Positions 7,131-14,640 of a DNA stretch of 44,594 nt are shown one piece after another. The DNA is taken from NCBI GenBank assembly GCA_036526195.1, contig DATCYZ010000021.1, forward strand, positions 1 to 44,594, written 5' to 3'. The notes under the pieces were generated by a model. It ran no database searches and was not told the DNA's origin. It saw nothing but the letters and a program-made list of their open reading frames with translations. Origin of the DNA: DATCYZ01 sp036526195. GTDB lineage: Bacteria > Pseudomonadota > Gammaproteobacteria > Burkholderiales > SG8-39. Each line of letters starts with the position of its first letter. The stretch's first letter is position 1. Position numbers and translations under genes: made by a program.

Positions 7131-8315
7131 GTGGCGGCGCCGTTCATCGCCGGCTACTTCGTCTCCTACGTCTTTCGCATGGTGAATGCCGTGCTCGCGC
7201 CGGTGCTCGCGCGCGAGTTCGACCTCACCGCCGGCGGCCTCGGCCTGCTCTCGGGCGTGTACTTCCTGTCCTTTGCCCTGTTCCAGCTGCCGGCCGGGCT
7301 GCTGCTCGATCGCTTCGGGCCACGGCGGGTGAACGCCGCGCTGCTGCTGGTCGCGGCCGCCGGCGGGCTCTGGTTTGCAGGGGCCGAGAGCGCGGGCTCG
7401 GCCGCCGCCGCGCGCGCCCTGATCGGGCTCGGCGTCGCCGTCTGCCTGATGTCCACGTTCCAGGCTTTCGTGCTCTGGTACCCGGCCGGACAGATCTCCA
7501 CCATGAACGCCATTGCGTTCTCGGCCGGCGCGCTCGGCGGCATCACCGTGACCGTGCCGCTTGAGATGCTGCTGCGCGTGCTGCACTGGCGCGAGGCCTT
7601 CCTCATCATCGTCGGCTTCACGCTGGCCGTGAGCGCGCTGCTCTGGTTCTGGGCGCCGGAGCGCAGCACCGGCACGCGCGGCGAGCCGCTCCCGGACCAG
7701 CTGCGCGGGCTCGGCCGGTTGATGCGCGATGCCGCCTTCCTGCGTGCGGCCATCTGCCTCGGCCTGTCCCAGTTCACCGCGGTCTCGCTGCAGACGCTCT
7801 GGGTGGCCACCTGGCTGCGCGACGTCGTCGGCTGGAATCCGGCCAAGGTCGCGCTTGGATTGCTGGCGGTGAACGGGTCGATGATCGTCGGCTACCTGGT
7901 CTTCGGCCGCGCCGCCGATGCTGCGGCGCGCCGCGGTCGCAGCGCGCGACCGGTGCTGCTTGGCGGACTGCTGCTCTCGTCCCTGTCGCTCGGCCTGCTG
8001 GCGCTTGGCGTGACGCGCGCCAGCCTCCTGCTCTGGTGCCTGTTCGTGCTCGGCGGCACCGCGATCACGCTGGTCTACTCGATGCTCTCGCGCCGCACGC
8101 CGAAGGAGATGTCCGGCCGGGTGAACACCGCGCTCAACGTCTTCGCCTTTGCCGGCGTATTCGTGGGGCAGTGGGTGTTCGGCCTGGTGCTCGACCTGTG
8201 GCCGCAGACGGCCACAGGCTACGCGCCGGACGCCTATGGCGTTGCGCTCGGGCTGTGCTGGGTCATCCAGGCCGCGGGCATCGCCTGGCTCTGGTCAGGG
8301 CGGCGCCTGCTCTAG
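7131..8315 (+). CDS. MFS transporter
   Basis: A protein of about 394 residues with some 12 hydrophobic segments. It has the MFS signature after TM2 (LLLDRFGPRRVNAALLL near residue 63) and a second-half counterpart (RAADAAARRGRSARP). It opens directly inside TM1 (PFIAGYFVSYVFRMVNAV). Members of this group export or import small organic anions; the substrate is not visible. The start is uncertain: GTG at 7131 has no Shine-Dalgarno sequence, and the frame is open upstream to a CTG at 7095 just after a REP element, with no ATG or TTG. The repeat may have replaced the original 5' end. The gene follows the acyl-CoA run on the same strand but behind a likely terminator. Confidence 0.82.
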   Translation: MAAPFIAGYFVSYVFRMVNAVLAPVLAREFDLTAGGLGLLSGVYFLSFALFQLPAGLLLDRFGPRRVNAALLLVAAAGGLWFAGAESAGSAAAARALIGLGVAVCLMSTFQAFVLWYPAGQISTMNAIAFSAGALGGITVTVPLEMLLRVLHWREAFLIIVGFTLAVSALLWFWAPERSTGTRGEPLPDQLRGLGRLMRDAAFLRAAICLGLSQFTAVSLQTLWVATWLRDVVGWNPAKVALGLLAVNGSMIVGYLVFGRAADAAARRGRSARPVLLGGLLLSSLSLGLLALGVTRASLLLWCLFVLGGTAITLVYSMLSRRTPKEMSGRVNTALNVFAFAGVFVGQWVFGLVLDLWPQTATGYAPDAYGVALGLCWVIQAAGIAWLWSGRRLL

Positions 8316-8327
8316 GTGAAGGGGGTG

Positions 8328-8410
8328 AAAAAAGGGGTCAGACCCCTTTTTCGTCCAGGTTGCGGGCGTGCCCGGGTCGGCTGGTCAAAAAAGGGGTCTG
8401 ACCCCATTTT
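8328..8410. repeat. Inverted pair of REP palindromes between convergent genes
   Basis: Units at 8328-8352 (centre TCAG) and 8387-8410 (centre TCTG) are in opposite orientation, separated by about 34 bases. They fill the gap between the MFS stop (8315) and the thioesterase stop (8410), so each strand meets a GC stem with a T-run just after its gene. A bidirectional terminator role is plausible. Confidence 0.85.
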
Positions 8411-8838
8411 CATTCCGGCTTGCGCGCGCGGACGGTGGCCTGGGATTTCGCCACCAGGGTGCCGTCTTCGTTGCGAACCTCGCCCTCGACGAAGATGATC
8501 GAGCGGCCGTTGCGCAGCACGCGCGCCTCGGATTTCAGCGTGCCGCGTCCGCCGTCGATGAACGAGGTCGTCATGTCGATGGTCATGACGCCGGCGGACT
8601 TCGGGTGCAGGGTGCGGGCCGCCATGCACAGCGAGACGTCCATCAGCGTCATGATGACGCCGCCGTGCGCGATGCCCCAGCTGTTGGTCATGTGCGGCAC
8701 CAGCGTGCAGCGCATGCGCGCGACGCCGGGCTCGAAGACGTCCATCTCGATGCCGAGGTGCGCGGCGAACGGCACCGTGAGGTGGTAGTCGCGCGCATAG
8801 GCGATGCCTTCATCCGCCTCGTCTGCTTTCGTGCTCAT
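8410..8838 (-). CDS. PaaI-type hotdog thioesterase
   Basis: A 142-residue hotdog-fold acyl-CoA thioesterase of the PaaI/YbgC-like group. The conserved substrate and catalytic stretch is NSWGIAHGGVIMTLMDVSL (about residues 52-70), followed by the TIDMTTSFIDGGRGTLKSEARV strands and the C-terminal GTLVAKSQATVRAR. Length is typical. It is the last gene of the minus-strand run TPP enzyme, FAD dehydrogenase, SDR, thioesterase, and its ATG abuts the SDR stop with no gap. It probably releases free acid or protects the CoA pool during breakdown of an aromatic or branched acid; the substrate is not known. A REP unit sits at its stop codon. Confidence 0.88.
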   Translation of the reverse strand: MSTKADEADEGIAYARDYHLTVPFAAHLGIEMDVFEPGVARMRCTLVPHMTNSWGIAHGGVIMTLMDVSLCMAARTLHPKSAGVMTIDMTTSFIDGGRGTLKSEARVLRNGRSIIFVEGEVRNEDGTLVAKSQATVRARKPE

Positions 8839-9615
8839 CTAGATCAGCGTCGCGCCGCCGTCGACGGCGATCGCCTGCCCCGTGAGGTGGCGCGAGGCGT
8901 CCGACGCGAGCAGCACCGCCAGCCCCTTCAGGTCCTCCTCGCCGCCGAGCCGGCCGGTGGGCGTGCCCTCAAGCACCAGCTTGCCGGTCTGGCCCAGCAT
9001 GGCGTTGGTCATCTTCGACGGGAAGAAGCCCGGGCAGATGGCGTTCGCGGTGATGCCGTGCACGCCCCATTCGGCGGCCAGCTGCCGCACCATGCCGACC
9101 ACGCCGTGCTTGGTGGCGTTGTAGGACACGGTGCGCACCACCCGCGGGTCGGAGGCGGACAGGCCCGCGGTGGAGGCCACGCAGACGATCCTGCCGTAGC
9201 GGTTCGGAATCATCGACTTCGTCGCCACCTCGCGCGAGAGCGCAAAGGTGCCGATCAGGTTCAGGCTGACCAGCTTGTCCCAGGCCTCGAGCGGATGCGT
9301 CTCGGCCGGCTCCGCCCAGACCGCGCCCGCATTGTTGACCAGGATGTCGATGCGCTTGTGTTGCGCGAGCACCGCGTCGACCAGCGCGGGAATCGTGGCG
9401 CGCTTGCCGAGGTCGCAGACCTGCGCGCTTGCCTTGACGCCGAGCTTCGCAAGGTGCGCCACCGCGGCGTCGAGCTCGTCCTGCTTGCGCGCAGTGAGGA
9501 CGAGTGTCGCGCCCATCTCGCCGAGCGCCTCGGCGATCTGCAGGCCGAGCCCGCGCGAGCCGCCGGTGACCATCGCCGTGCGCCCGGTCAGGTCGAGAAG
9601 CTTCTTCACGCTCAT
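8839..9615 (-). CDS. Short-chain dehydrogenase/reductase (SDR)
   Basis: A 258-residue classical SDR: cofactor turn TGGSRGLGLQIAEAL near residue 18, NNAGAVW near residue 95, Ser in VASTAG, and YNATKHG for the catalytic Tyr/Lys. The C-terminus GQAIAVDGGATLI is the standard ending. TARKQDE after strand 2 suggests NADP. The ATG at 9615 has GGAGG five bases upstream; the longer in-frame extension to 9771 has no support. It lies between a FAD-binding dehydrogenase and a thioesterase on the same strand. A possible TAGAAT -10 box overlaps the upstream gene's stop (9635-9640), so it may also have its own promoter. Confidence 0.88.
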   Translation of the reverse strand: MSVKKLLDLTGRTAMVTGGSRGLGLQIAEALGEMGATLVLTARKQDELDAAVAHLAKLGVKASAQVCDLGKRATIPALVDAVLAQHKRIDILVNNAGAVWAEPAETHPLEAWDKLVSLNLIGTFALSREVATKSMIPNRYGRIVCVASTAGLSASDPRVVRTVSYNATKHGVVGMVRQLAAEWGVHGITANAICPGFFPSKMTNAMLGQTGKLVLEGTPTGRLGGEEDLKGLAVLLASDASRHLTGQAIAVDGGATLI

Positions 9616-9637
9616 GGGAACCTCCGTTGCGGGAATT

Positions 9638-11236
9638 CTAGCCGCTGCGCCCCGCGAGCGTGTCGGCGGCCGCGCGCCCGGTGAGCACGCAGGCGCCGAG
9701 GAAGGTGCCTTCCAGCGCGCGCAGGCCGTGCACGCCGCCGCCGCCGAACCCCGCGGCCTCGCCGATCGCATACAAGCCGGGCACCGGCGCGCCCGAATCG
9801 TCCAGCGCGCGACATTGCAGGTCGGTCTGGATGCCGCCGAGGCTCTTGCGACTGATGATGAACTCGCGGATCGCGATCAGCGGGCCCCCGCCCGGATCGA
9901 GGATGCCCTGGGATCGCGCGGTGCGCACCCGGTCGCCGCGGTAGGCGCGCATTGCGTCGATGCGCGCAAGCTGCGGGTCCTCGAAGGGCGCCCCGCGCGC
10001 CACCGCGGCATCATGGGCTTCCAGCGTGGCGCGCAGCGCCGCGGCGTCGACACCCGCGTCGGGCGCGAGCGCGTTCATCCTGGCGGCCAGCGCCTCGACG
10101 GAGTCCGCGAGCACCACATCCTCGCAATGCCGGGTGAGCTGGTCGTAGAGCCAGCGATTGCCGAGCAGCAGGTCGCGCAGGAATCCGAGCACGCGGCGCT
10201 CGCGGATCGAGGGGTTGAACTCGGCCCCCGACACCGCGAGTTCCTTCAGCGCAATGCGCCGGTTGAGCAGCTGCCAGGACCAGCCGCCGCGCTTCGCCAC
10301 CTGCGTCACCAGGTCGCGCGTGTCGAAGCCGGTGACCAGCGGCGGCAGGATGCGCCTGCCCCGGAGGTCCAGCCACAGCGCAGAACGCGGCGGCACCAGC
10401 GACAGCCCGTGGCGCGGCTTGCGCGGACGCCAATGGTGCACGCCCGCCGCGTAATTCCACATCCGGTCGAGGTGGGTGAGGCGCGCGCCGGCTGCGCGCG
10501 CGGCGTCATGTAGCCGGCCGTCGGCGTGGCGGTGCGAGCCGTTCAGGATCGTTTCGGGCGGCGTGCCCCAGTCGGCGTGCCAATGGTCCTTCACCCGCTC
10601 GATGGAGCCGTTGATGCCGCCGGCGGCAACCACCACGGCCTCGCCCTGCGCCTCGAACGGAGCGCCCTGCGCTTCGAGGGCGCCCGCACAGCCGGTGACC
10701 CGGCCGTTCGTCGTCACCAGGCGCTCGACGCGATGGCCGAAACGCAGATCGAGTCGCGCTCGCTGCGGGTGGGCCTGCAGGTGTGCGATCAGCACCATTG
10801 CGAGGCGTTGCCCGGTACCCCAGACGAGGTGGAAGCGCGGCACCGAGTTGCCGCGCACGAACTCGCCGCGCTCGACCCAGTGCGGCACCGGGAAGAAGCC
10901 GATGCCGCGCGACTTCAACCAGTGGTAGCCGCGCGGCGTGCACTGGTGCACGTAGTACTCGGCCCAGCGCTGCGGCCAGGTTTCGTCGTCGCCGAACTGC
11001 GCGAAGCTCTTCCAGTCGCCGAGCGCGAGATCGACGCTGTCCGCGAACTTCGCGCGCCGTTGCTCCGGCGTGTCGACGAAGAACATGCCGCCGAAGCTTT
11101 CCCTGGCGAGGCCGCCGAAGTTCTCCTCGGTGTCCCGGTCCAGCAGCAGCACCTGGCGCCCGGCCTCGAGCAGTTCGAGCGCGCAGACGACGCCAGCGAG
11201 ACCGCCGCCGATGATCACCACTTCGCCCTTCAGCAT
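9638..11236 (-). CDS. FAD-binding dehydrogenase (fumarate-reductase/ketosteroid-dehydrogenase type)
   Basis: A 532-residue flavoprotein. The FAD Rossmann turn VVIIGGGLAGVVCALEL is at residues 6-22, followed by LLLDRDTEENFGGLA. The C-terminal FAD-closing motif GLYAIGEAAGFGGGGVHG is present, as is VVVAAGGINGS in the middle. It fits the COG3573 group of predicted oxidoreductases related to 3-ketosteroid delta-1-dehydrogenase and fumarate reductase flavoproteins. It starts 30 bases after the TPP-enzyme stop, so the two are likely co-transcribed. It may introduce or reduce a C=C bond next to a carbonyl; no signal peptide is seen, so the enzyme is probably cytoplasmic. The substrate is unknown. Confidence 0.85.
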   Translation of the reverse strand: MLKGEVVIIGGGLAGVVCALELLEAGRQVLLLDRDTEENFGGLARESFGGMFFVDTPEQRRAKFADSVDLALGDWKSFAQFGDDETWPQRWAEYYVHQCTPRGYHWLKSRGIGFFPVPHWVERGEFVRGNSVPRFHLVWGTGQRLAMVLIAHLQAHPQRARLDLRFGHRVERLVTTNGRVTGCAGALEAQGAPFEAQGEAVVVAAGGINGSIERVKDHWHADWGTPPETILNGSHRHADGRLHDAARAAGARLTHLDRMWNYAAGVHHWRPRKPRHGLSLVPPRSALWLDLRGRRILPPLVTGFDTRDLVTQVAKRGGWSWQLLNRRIALKELAVSGAEFNPSIRERRVLGFLRDLLLGNRWLYDQLTRHCEDVVLADSVEALAARMNALAPDAGVDAAALRATLEAHDAAVARGAPFEDPQLARIDAMRAYRGDRVRTARSQGILDPGGGPLIAIREFIISRKSLGGIQTDLQCRALDDSGAPVPGLYAIGEAAGFGGGGVHGLRALEGTFLGACVLTGRAAADTLAGRSG

Positions 11237-11266
11237 GCCGCGCCCGACCGGGAGGCGGTGGCCATC

Positions 11267-13000
11267 TCAGCCCGTGATGCGGCGAAGCAGGGCGCGCGCC
11301 ACCATGCGCAGCTTCTGGCGCAGGGGCAGGCGCTTCAGGTTTGTCTTGACCGCCCCTTGCGTGAACGCGGTGCGCTTCGAGTAGTCGATCATCACGTCGA
11401 CGATGACTGGCTGGCCGGCGGCGGCGAGGCGGTGCGCTTGCGCGATGGACGCCGCCAGCGCGGCATCGTTGTCGATGCGCAGGTAGCCCGCGCCGGTGGC
11501 CATGGCGATGCCCTCGAGCCTGAGCGGCGGCAATTCCGCGCAGGGCTTGCGGTTGTAGGGAATTTCCTGCGCCTGCGCGATCTGCGAAAGCTCGCCGTCG
11601 TGGAAGACCCAGTAGCACACCCCGAGCCCCTGCGCGACGCCGGTGGCGATCTCCATGCAGGTCATGGCGAAGGCGCCGTCGCCGACGATGGCGTTCACGT
11701 GCCGGCCCGGATGCACGAGGGCGGCGCCGAGCGCGGCCGGCACGGCGTAGCCCATCGAGTTGAAGTCGGTGGGCAGGATCACGCTGCCTGCGGTGCGCAC
11801 CGGGTACAGTTCCGCGGTGAGGTAGGTGTGGTTGCCGTCGTCGATCACGGTGATGGCGTCGGGCGGGGTGCCCGCCGAGAGCGCGTCGAAGAAACGCTGC
11901 GCATTGACGCGGCCCTTCGGATCGTGCGCCAGCCACGTGTCCCGGTAGGCGGCCTTGTCCCTGACGATGGCCGCCGCGACGCCGGCATCGTCGGCGCGGC
12001 CGAGGCCGCCGTTGCGAAGCGCAAGGAGCAGCGCGGCGAGCACGGTTTCCGCATCGCCCTCGAGCGTGATCTTCGCCGGATAGTTGCGGTTGAAAACCTT
12101 CGGGTTGATGTCCACGTGCACCAGCGCCTCGGGCACGGTGACGCCGAAGCTGCCGGTGGCGATCTCGGCGAAGCGGGTGCCCACGGCGAGCATCGCGTCG
12201 CACTCGGCGAAGGCGTTTCGCGCGGCGGGCACCGCCGCCGGGCCGAAGCCGAAGCCGGCATGCAGGGGGTGCGTGGCGGGAAAGGTCGACAGGCCCTGCA
12301 GGGTCGTCGCCACCGGCGCCTGCAGGAACTCGGCGATCGCCGTCAGTTCCGCGAGCGCGCCGCGCGCGCCCCAGCCGACGAAGAGGCCCGGGCGCTTCGC
12401 CGCGAGCAGCAGCTTCGCCGCCGCCAGGATCGCGGCCTCGTCCTGGATGCGGGGCGGCTCGGGCGGCACGTAGGTAGCGGGCGCGCCGACCTCGCCGGGC
12501 ATCAGCAGCAGGTTGACCGGAAGCTCCACGAACACCGGGCCGGGTTCGCCCGAAACCGCGATGCGGTGCGCCTCGTAGATCATCGGCTGCACCTCGGCAT
12601 GGGTCTTCGGATGGAAGGTCGCCTTGGTGATGCCGCGCATGAACGCATGCAGGTCGAGTTCGTGCAGCTGATAGCCATAGGGCAGGTCGGTGCGGATGCC
12701 GCCGGAGAGCACCAGCATCGGGATGCCGTCGAGCAGGGCCTCGGCAATGCCGCTCGCCGCATGGGTCAGCCCGGCCGCCGGCACCACCGCCAGCGTGCCG
12801 ACGCTGGTCGAGAGCCGGCTCACCGCATCGGCCATGTAGGCGCCGGAGAGCTCGTGGGTGACCAGCACCGGGCGCACCGACTCGGAGGCGTTCAGCTCGT
12901 CGTACAGCTCGGTGGTGTGCACCCCGGGAATGCCGAAGGTGTAGCGCACGCCAAGTTCCTCCAGCGCGCGCACCGCAAGCCAGGACGCGGTCCGTTTCAT
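11267..13000 (-). CDS. Thiamine-pyrophosphate-dependent enzyme (acetolactate-synthase-like family)
   Basis: A 577-residue protein with the three-domain layout of TPP decarboxylases and synthases. The N-terminal Pyr domain has the catalytic Glu50 in THELSGAYMADA; a central domain contains the LFVGWGARGAL segment; the C-terminal PP domain has the metal/TPP motif GDGAFAMTCMEIATG ending in HDGE rather than the usual NN. It is not a clear housekeeping IlvB: the FAD-site and quinone features are not evident. It is first in the minus-strand operon with a flavin dehydrogenase, an SDR and a thioesterase, suggesting carboligation or decarboxylation of a 2-keto acid. A TAGAAT box lies 6 bases upstream of the ATG, and no Shine-Dalgarno sequence is seen. 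Confidence 0.84.
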   Translation of the reverse strand: MKRTASWLAVRALEELGVRYTFGIPGVHTTELYDELNASESVRPVLVTHELSGAYMADAVSRLSTSVGTLAVVPAAGLTHAASGIAEALLDGIPMLVLSGGIRTDLPYGYQLHELDLHAFMRGITKATFHPKTHAEVQPMIYEAHRIAVSGEPGPVFVELPVNLLLMPGEVGAPATYVPPEPPRIQDEAAILAAAKLLLAAKRPGLFVGWGARGALAELTAIAEFLQAPVATTLQGLSTFPATHPLHAGFGFGPAAVPAARNAFAECDAMLAVGTRFAEIATGSFGVTVPEALVHVDINPKVFNRNYPAKITLEGDAETVLAALLLALRNGGLGRADDAGVAAAIVRDKAAYRDTWLAHDPKGRVNAQRFFDALSAGTPPDAITVIDDGNHTYLTAELYPVRTAGSVILPTDFNSMGYAVPAALGAALVHPGRHVNAIVGDGAFAMTCMEIATGVAQGLGVCYWVFHDGELSQIAQAQEIPYNRKPCAELPPLRLEGIAMATGAGYLRIDNDAALAASIAQAHRLAAAGQPVIVDVMIDYSKRTAFTQGAVKTNLKRLPLRQKLRMVARALLRRITG

Positions 13001-13006
13001 GGTCCG

Positions 13007-13012
13007 ATTCTA
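13007..13012 (-). promoter_or_regulatory. Candidate -10 box (TAGAAT) for the TPP-enzyme operon
   Basis: TAGAAT on the minus strand ends 6 bases before the ATG, so the transcript could start at the start codon (leaderless). At a 17-base spacing upstream is CTGACC (13030-13035), which matches TTGACA at four positions and belongs to a REP unit. The -35 assignment is speculative. Confidence 0.35.
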
Positions 13013-13023
13013 CGGCGGCCGGG

Positions 13024-13185
13024 AAAAAGGGTCAGAGCCCTTATTGATTGAGGCGGTGCCAGAAAAAGGGGTCAGACCCCATTTTCGTTGGCGTGGTCGC
13101 AATGCATGGTTGGGTTCATTGAAAAAGGGGTCTGACCCCTTTTTCAGTCGAGGCGCCCGGAGAAAAGGGCTCTGCCCCCTTTTTC
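13024..13185. repeat. Array of four REP palindromes in a divergent promoter region
   Basis: Units lie at 13024-13041 (degenerate, TCAG centre), 13063-13085 (TCAG), 13122-13145 (TCTG) and 13163-13185 (degenerate, TCTG). The two left units point one way and the two right units the other, giving a mirror-symmetric array. The array fills most of the 223 bases between the divergent TPP enzyme and thrH. No gene lies in this gap. Such an array could form a large cruciform or separate the two promoters. Confidence 0.88.
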
Positions 13186-13223
13186 GGTACCATCCGGCCT
13201 TCGATATTGCAGGAGCATGCAAG

Positions 13224-13841
13224 GTGATCGTCGTCTGCCTCGACATGGAAGGCGTGCTGGTTCCGGAGATCTGGATCGAGGTCTCGAAGCGCACCGGTAT
13301 CGCCGCGCTCGCGCGCACCACGCGCGACGAACCGGACTACGACAAACTGATGCGCTATCGCCTCGCGCTGCTCGACGAGCACGGGCTCAAGCTGCCGGAC
13401 TTGCAGGCGGTGATCAAGGACATGGGTCCGATGCCGGGCGCGCGCGAGTTCCTCGACGGCCTGCGCGCGTGCTACCAGCTGGTGATCCTGTCGGACACCT
13501 TCTACGAGTTCGCCCAGCCGCTGATGCTGCAACTGGGCTGGCCGACGCTCTTTTGCCACCGGCTCGAGACCGACGCCGCCGGGCGCGTGACCAACTACCA
13601 TTTGCGCATGCCCGACCCGAAGCGCCATGCGGTGGAAGCGCTGCGCGGGCTGAACTTCCGCACCATCGCCGCGGGCGATTCCTTCAACGACGTCTCGATG
13701 CTGAAGACCGCGGATGCAGGCATCTTCTTCTGTCCGCCGCAGGCCATCGCGGCGCAGTTCCCGCAGTTCCCGGTGACCCGGGACTACGCGGCGCTGCGCG
13801 CCGCGATCGACGCCGCCGCGGCGCCGGATCCGGGCCATTAG
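13224..13841 (+). CDS. thrH: Phosphoserine phosphatase / homoserine phosphotransferase (HAD family)
   Basis: A 205-residue HAD hydrolase with the ThrH signature. DMEGVLVPEIW starts at Asp7, the nucleophile, with Glu9 replacing the usual second Asp. DEHGLKLPDLQ, VILSDTFYEFAQPLM and AAGDSFNDVSML (metal-binding loop) follow. Length equals the Pseudomonas enzyme. ThrH removes phosphate from phosphoserine and can transfer it to homoserine, linking serine and threonine synthesis. Start GTG at 13224 is chosen because AGGAG at 13211-13215 is 8 bases upstream; the ATG at 13217 is in another frame. The stop codon touches the AT-rich palindrome at 13841. Confidence 0.92.
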   Translation: MIVVCLDMEGVLVPEIWIEVSKRTGIAALARTTRDEPDYDKLMRYRLALLDEHGLKLPDLQAVIKDMGPMPGAREFLDGLRACYQLVILSDTFYEFAQPLMLQLGWPTLFCHRLETDAAGRVTNYHLRMPDPKRHAVEALRGLNFRTIAAGDSFNDVSMLKTADAGIFFCPPQAIAAQFPQFPVTRDYAALRAAIDAAAAPDPGH

Positions 13842-13856
13842 TAACCTATATGTTAC
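13841..13856. repeat. AT-rich palindrome, copy 1 (one mismatch)
   Basis: GTAACCTATATGTTAC, one base off the perfect 16-base palindrome found at 24597 and 37947. It sits between the convergent thrH and DUF2272 genes, overlapping the last base of the thrH stop. On the other strand its flanks (TTACA before, AA..GGCC after) also match copy 2, so the shared unit is about 30 bases. A convergent gap is an unusual place for an operator. Confidence 0.8.
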
Positions 13857-13867
13857 TGTAAGGCGGT

Positions 13868-14611
13868 TTACGGCGCCAGGCGCGGCGTCAGCACCACGCG
13901 CCAGGGGCGTCGCGCCGAGGGTACGACCCGCCCTGCCGCATCCAGCGGCACGCGCGTGAGCGCCACCACGTCGAGCACGTTGCCGCCGATGACGTCGAGC
14001 GCCCCGGCGCGCAACTCGACCACGAGGTCGCAATGCCAGGGGCCGCGCCGGATCGAGGCGAAGTCCGGGATCGTGGCGACGAAGGCTGCGCGTCGCGGCG
14101 CGCACAGCAGGTCGCCGACGGCGGGCGCCTGCACGCGCGCATCGCGCGCCGAGAAGTGCGCATCCGGCGGCGCGCTGAGTGCATGCTCGATGTAGTCCCA
14201 GTGCAGCACGCCGGGCGCGAACGCCGCGGCCGGCACGCCCGCGCCCTGCACCAGCCAGGAGATGAAGGCGGCGGACCAGGGACGCAACTCGCCCTGCGCG
14301 CCGACGATGGGTCGCGCGCTAACCGCGTACCAGTACAGCAGCACGCGGGTCAGCATGGCCGGCTGCACCTCGTGGGCATGCGGCGCGCCGGCCGGAAACT
14401 CGAGGACCGCCTCGTCCTCGCGCACCACCGGGCGGCCGAACAGCCCCCATTCCTGGCGCGCGAGGAACACCATGCGCGCGCGCGCGTCGGGGACGTCGAA
14501 GTTCGGCGTGACGCCCGGCGCCGCGAGGCGCGGCGGCGGCTTGGGCGCGGGCACGGTGGTGCAGCCCGCGGCGGCGAGCAGCGCGAGGCAGGCGAGGGCG
14601 CGCGCGAACAT
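13868..14611 (-). CDS. DUF2272 lipoprotein
   Basis: A 247-residue protein with a lipoprotein signal peptide (MFARALACLALLAAAGC, lipidated Cys17), a Pro-rich linker and a DUF2272-type domain. Visible parts are ARMVFLARQEWGLFGRP, LTRVLLYWYAVS, the conserved WSAAFISWLVQGAG (about residue 115), and GDLLCAPRR with WHCDLVVEL, which recall an NlpC/P60-like fold with a Cys and His. A periplasmic, membrane-anchored hydrolase or peptidoglycan-related role is possible but not shown. It converges on thrH across an AT palindrome and lies 29 bases downstream of the aldehyde dehydrogenase stop on the same strand. Confidence 0.78.
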   Translation of the reverse strand: MFARALACLALLAAAGCTTVPAPKPPPRLAAPGVTPNFDVPDARARMVFLARQEWGLFGRPVVREDEAVLEFPAGAPHAHEVQPAMLTRVLLYWYAVSARPIVGAQGELRPWSAAFISWLVQGAGVPAAAFAPGVLHWDYIEHALSAPPDAHFSARDARVQAPAVGDLLCAPRRAAFVATIPDFASIRRGPWHCDLVVELRAGALDVIGGNVLDVVALTRVPLDAAGRVVPSARRPWRVVLTPRLAP

Positions 14612-14640
14612 CGAGGTTCGCCCCCGCACGCCCCGCGAAC

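Noticed and set aside
10526..13051. Plus-strand open frame of 841 codons opposite the FAD and TPP enzymes
   Set aside because: Antisense shadow; composition and lack of motifs match chance frames.
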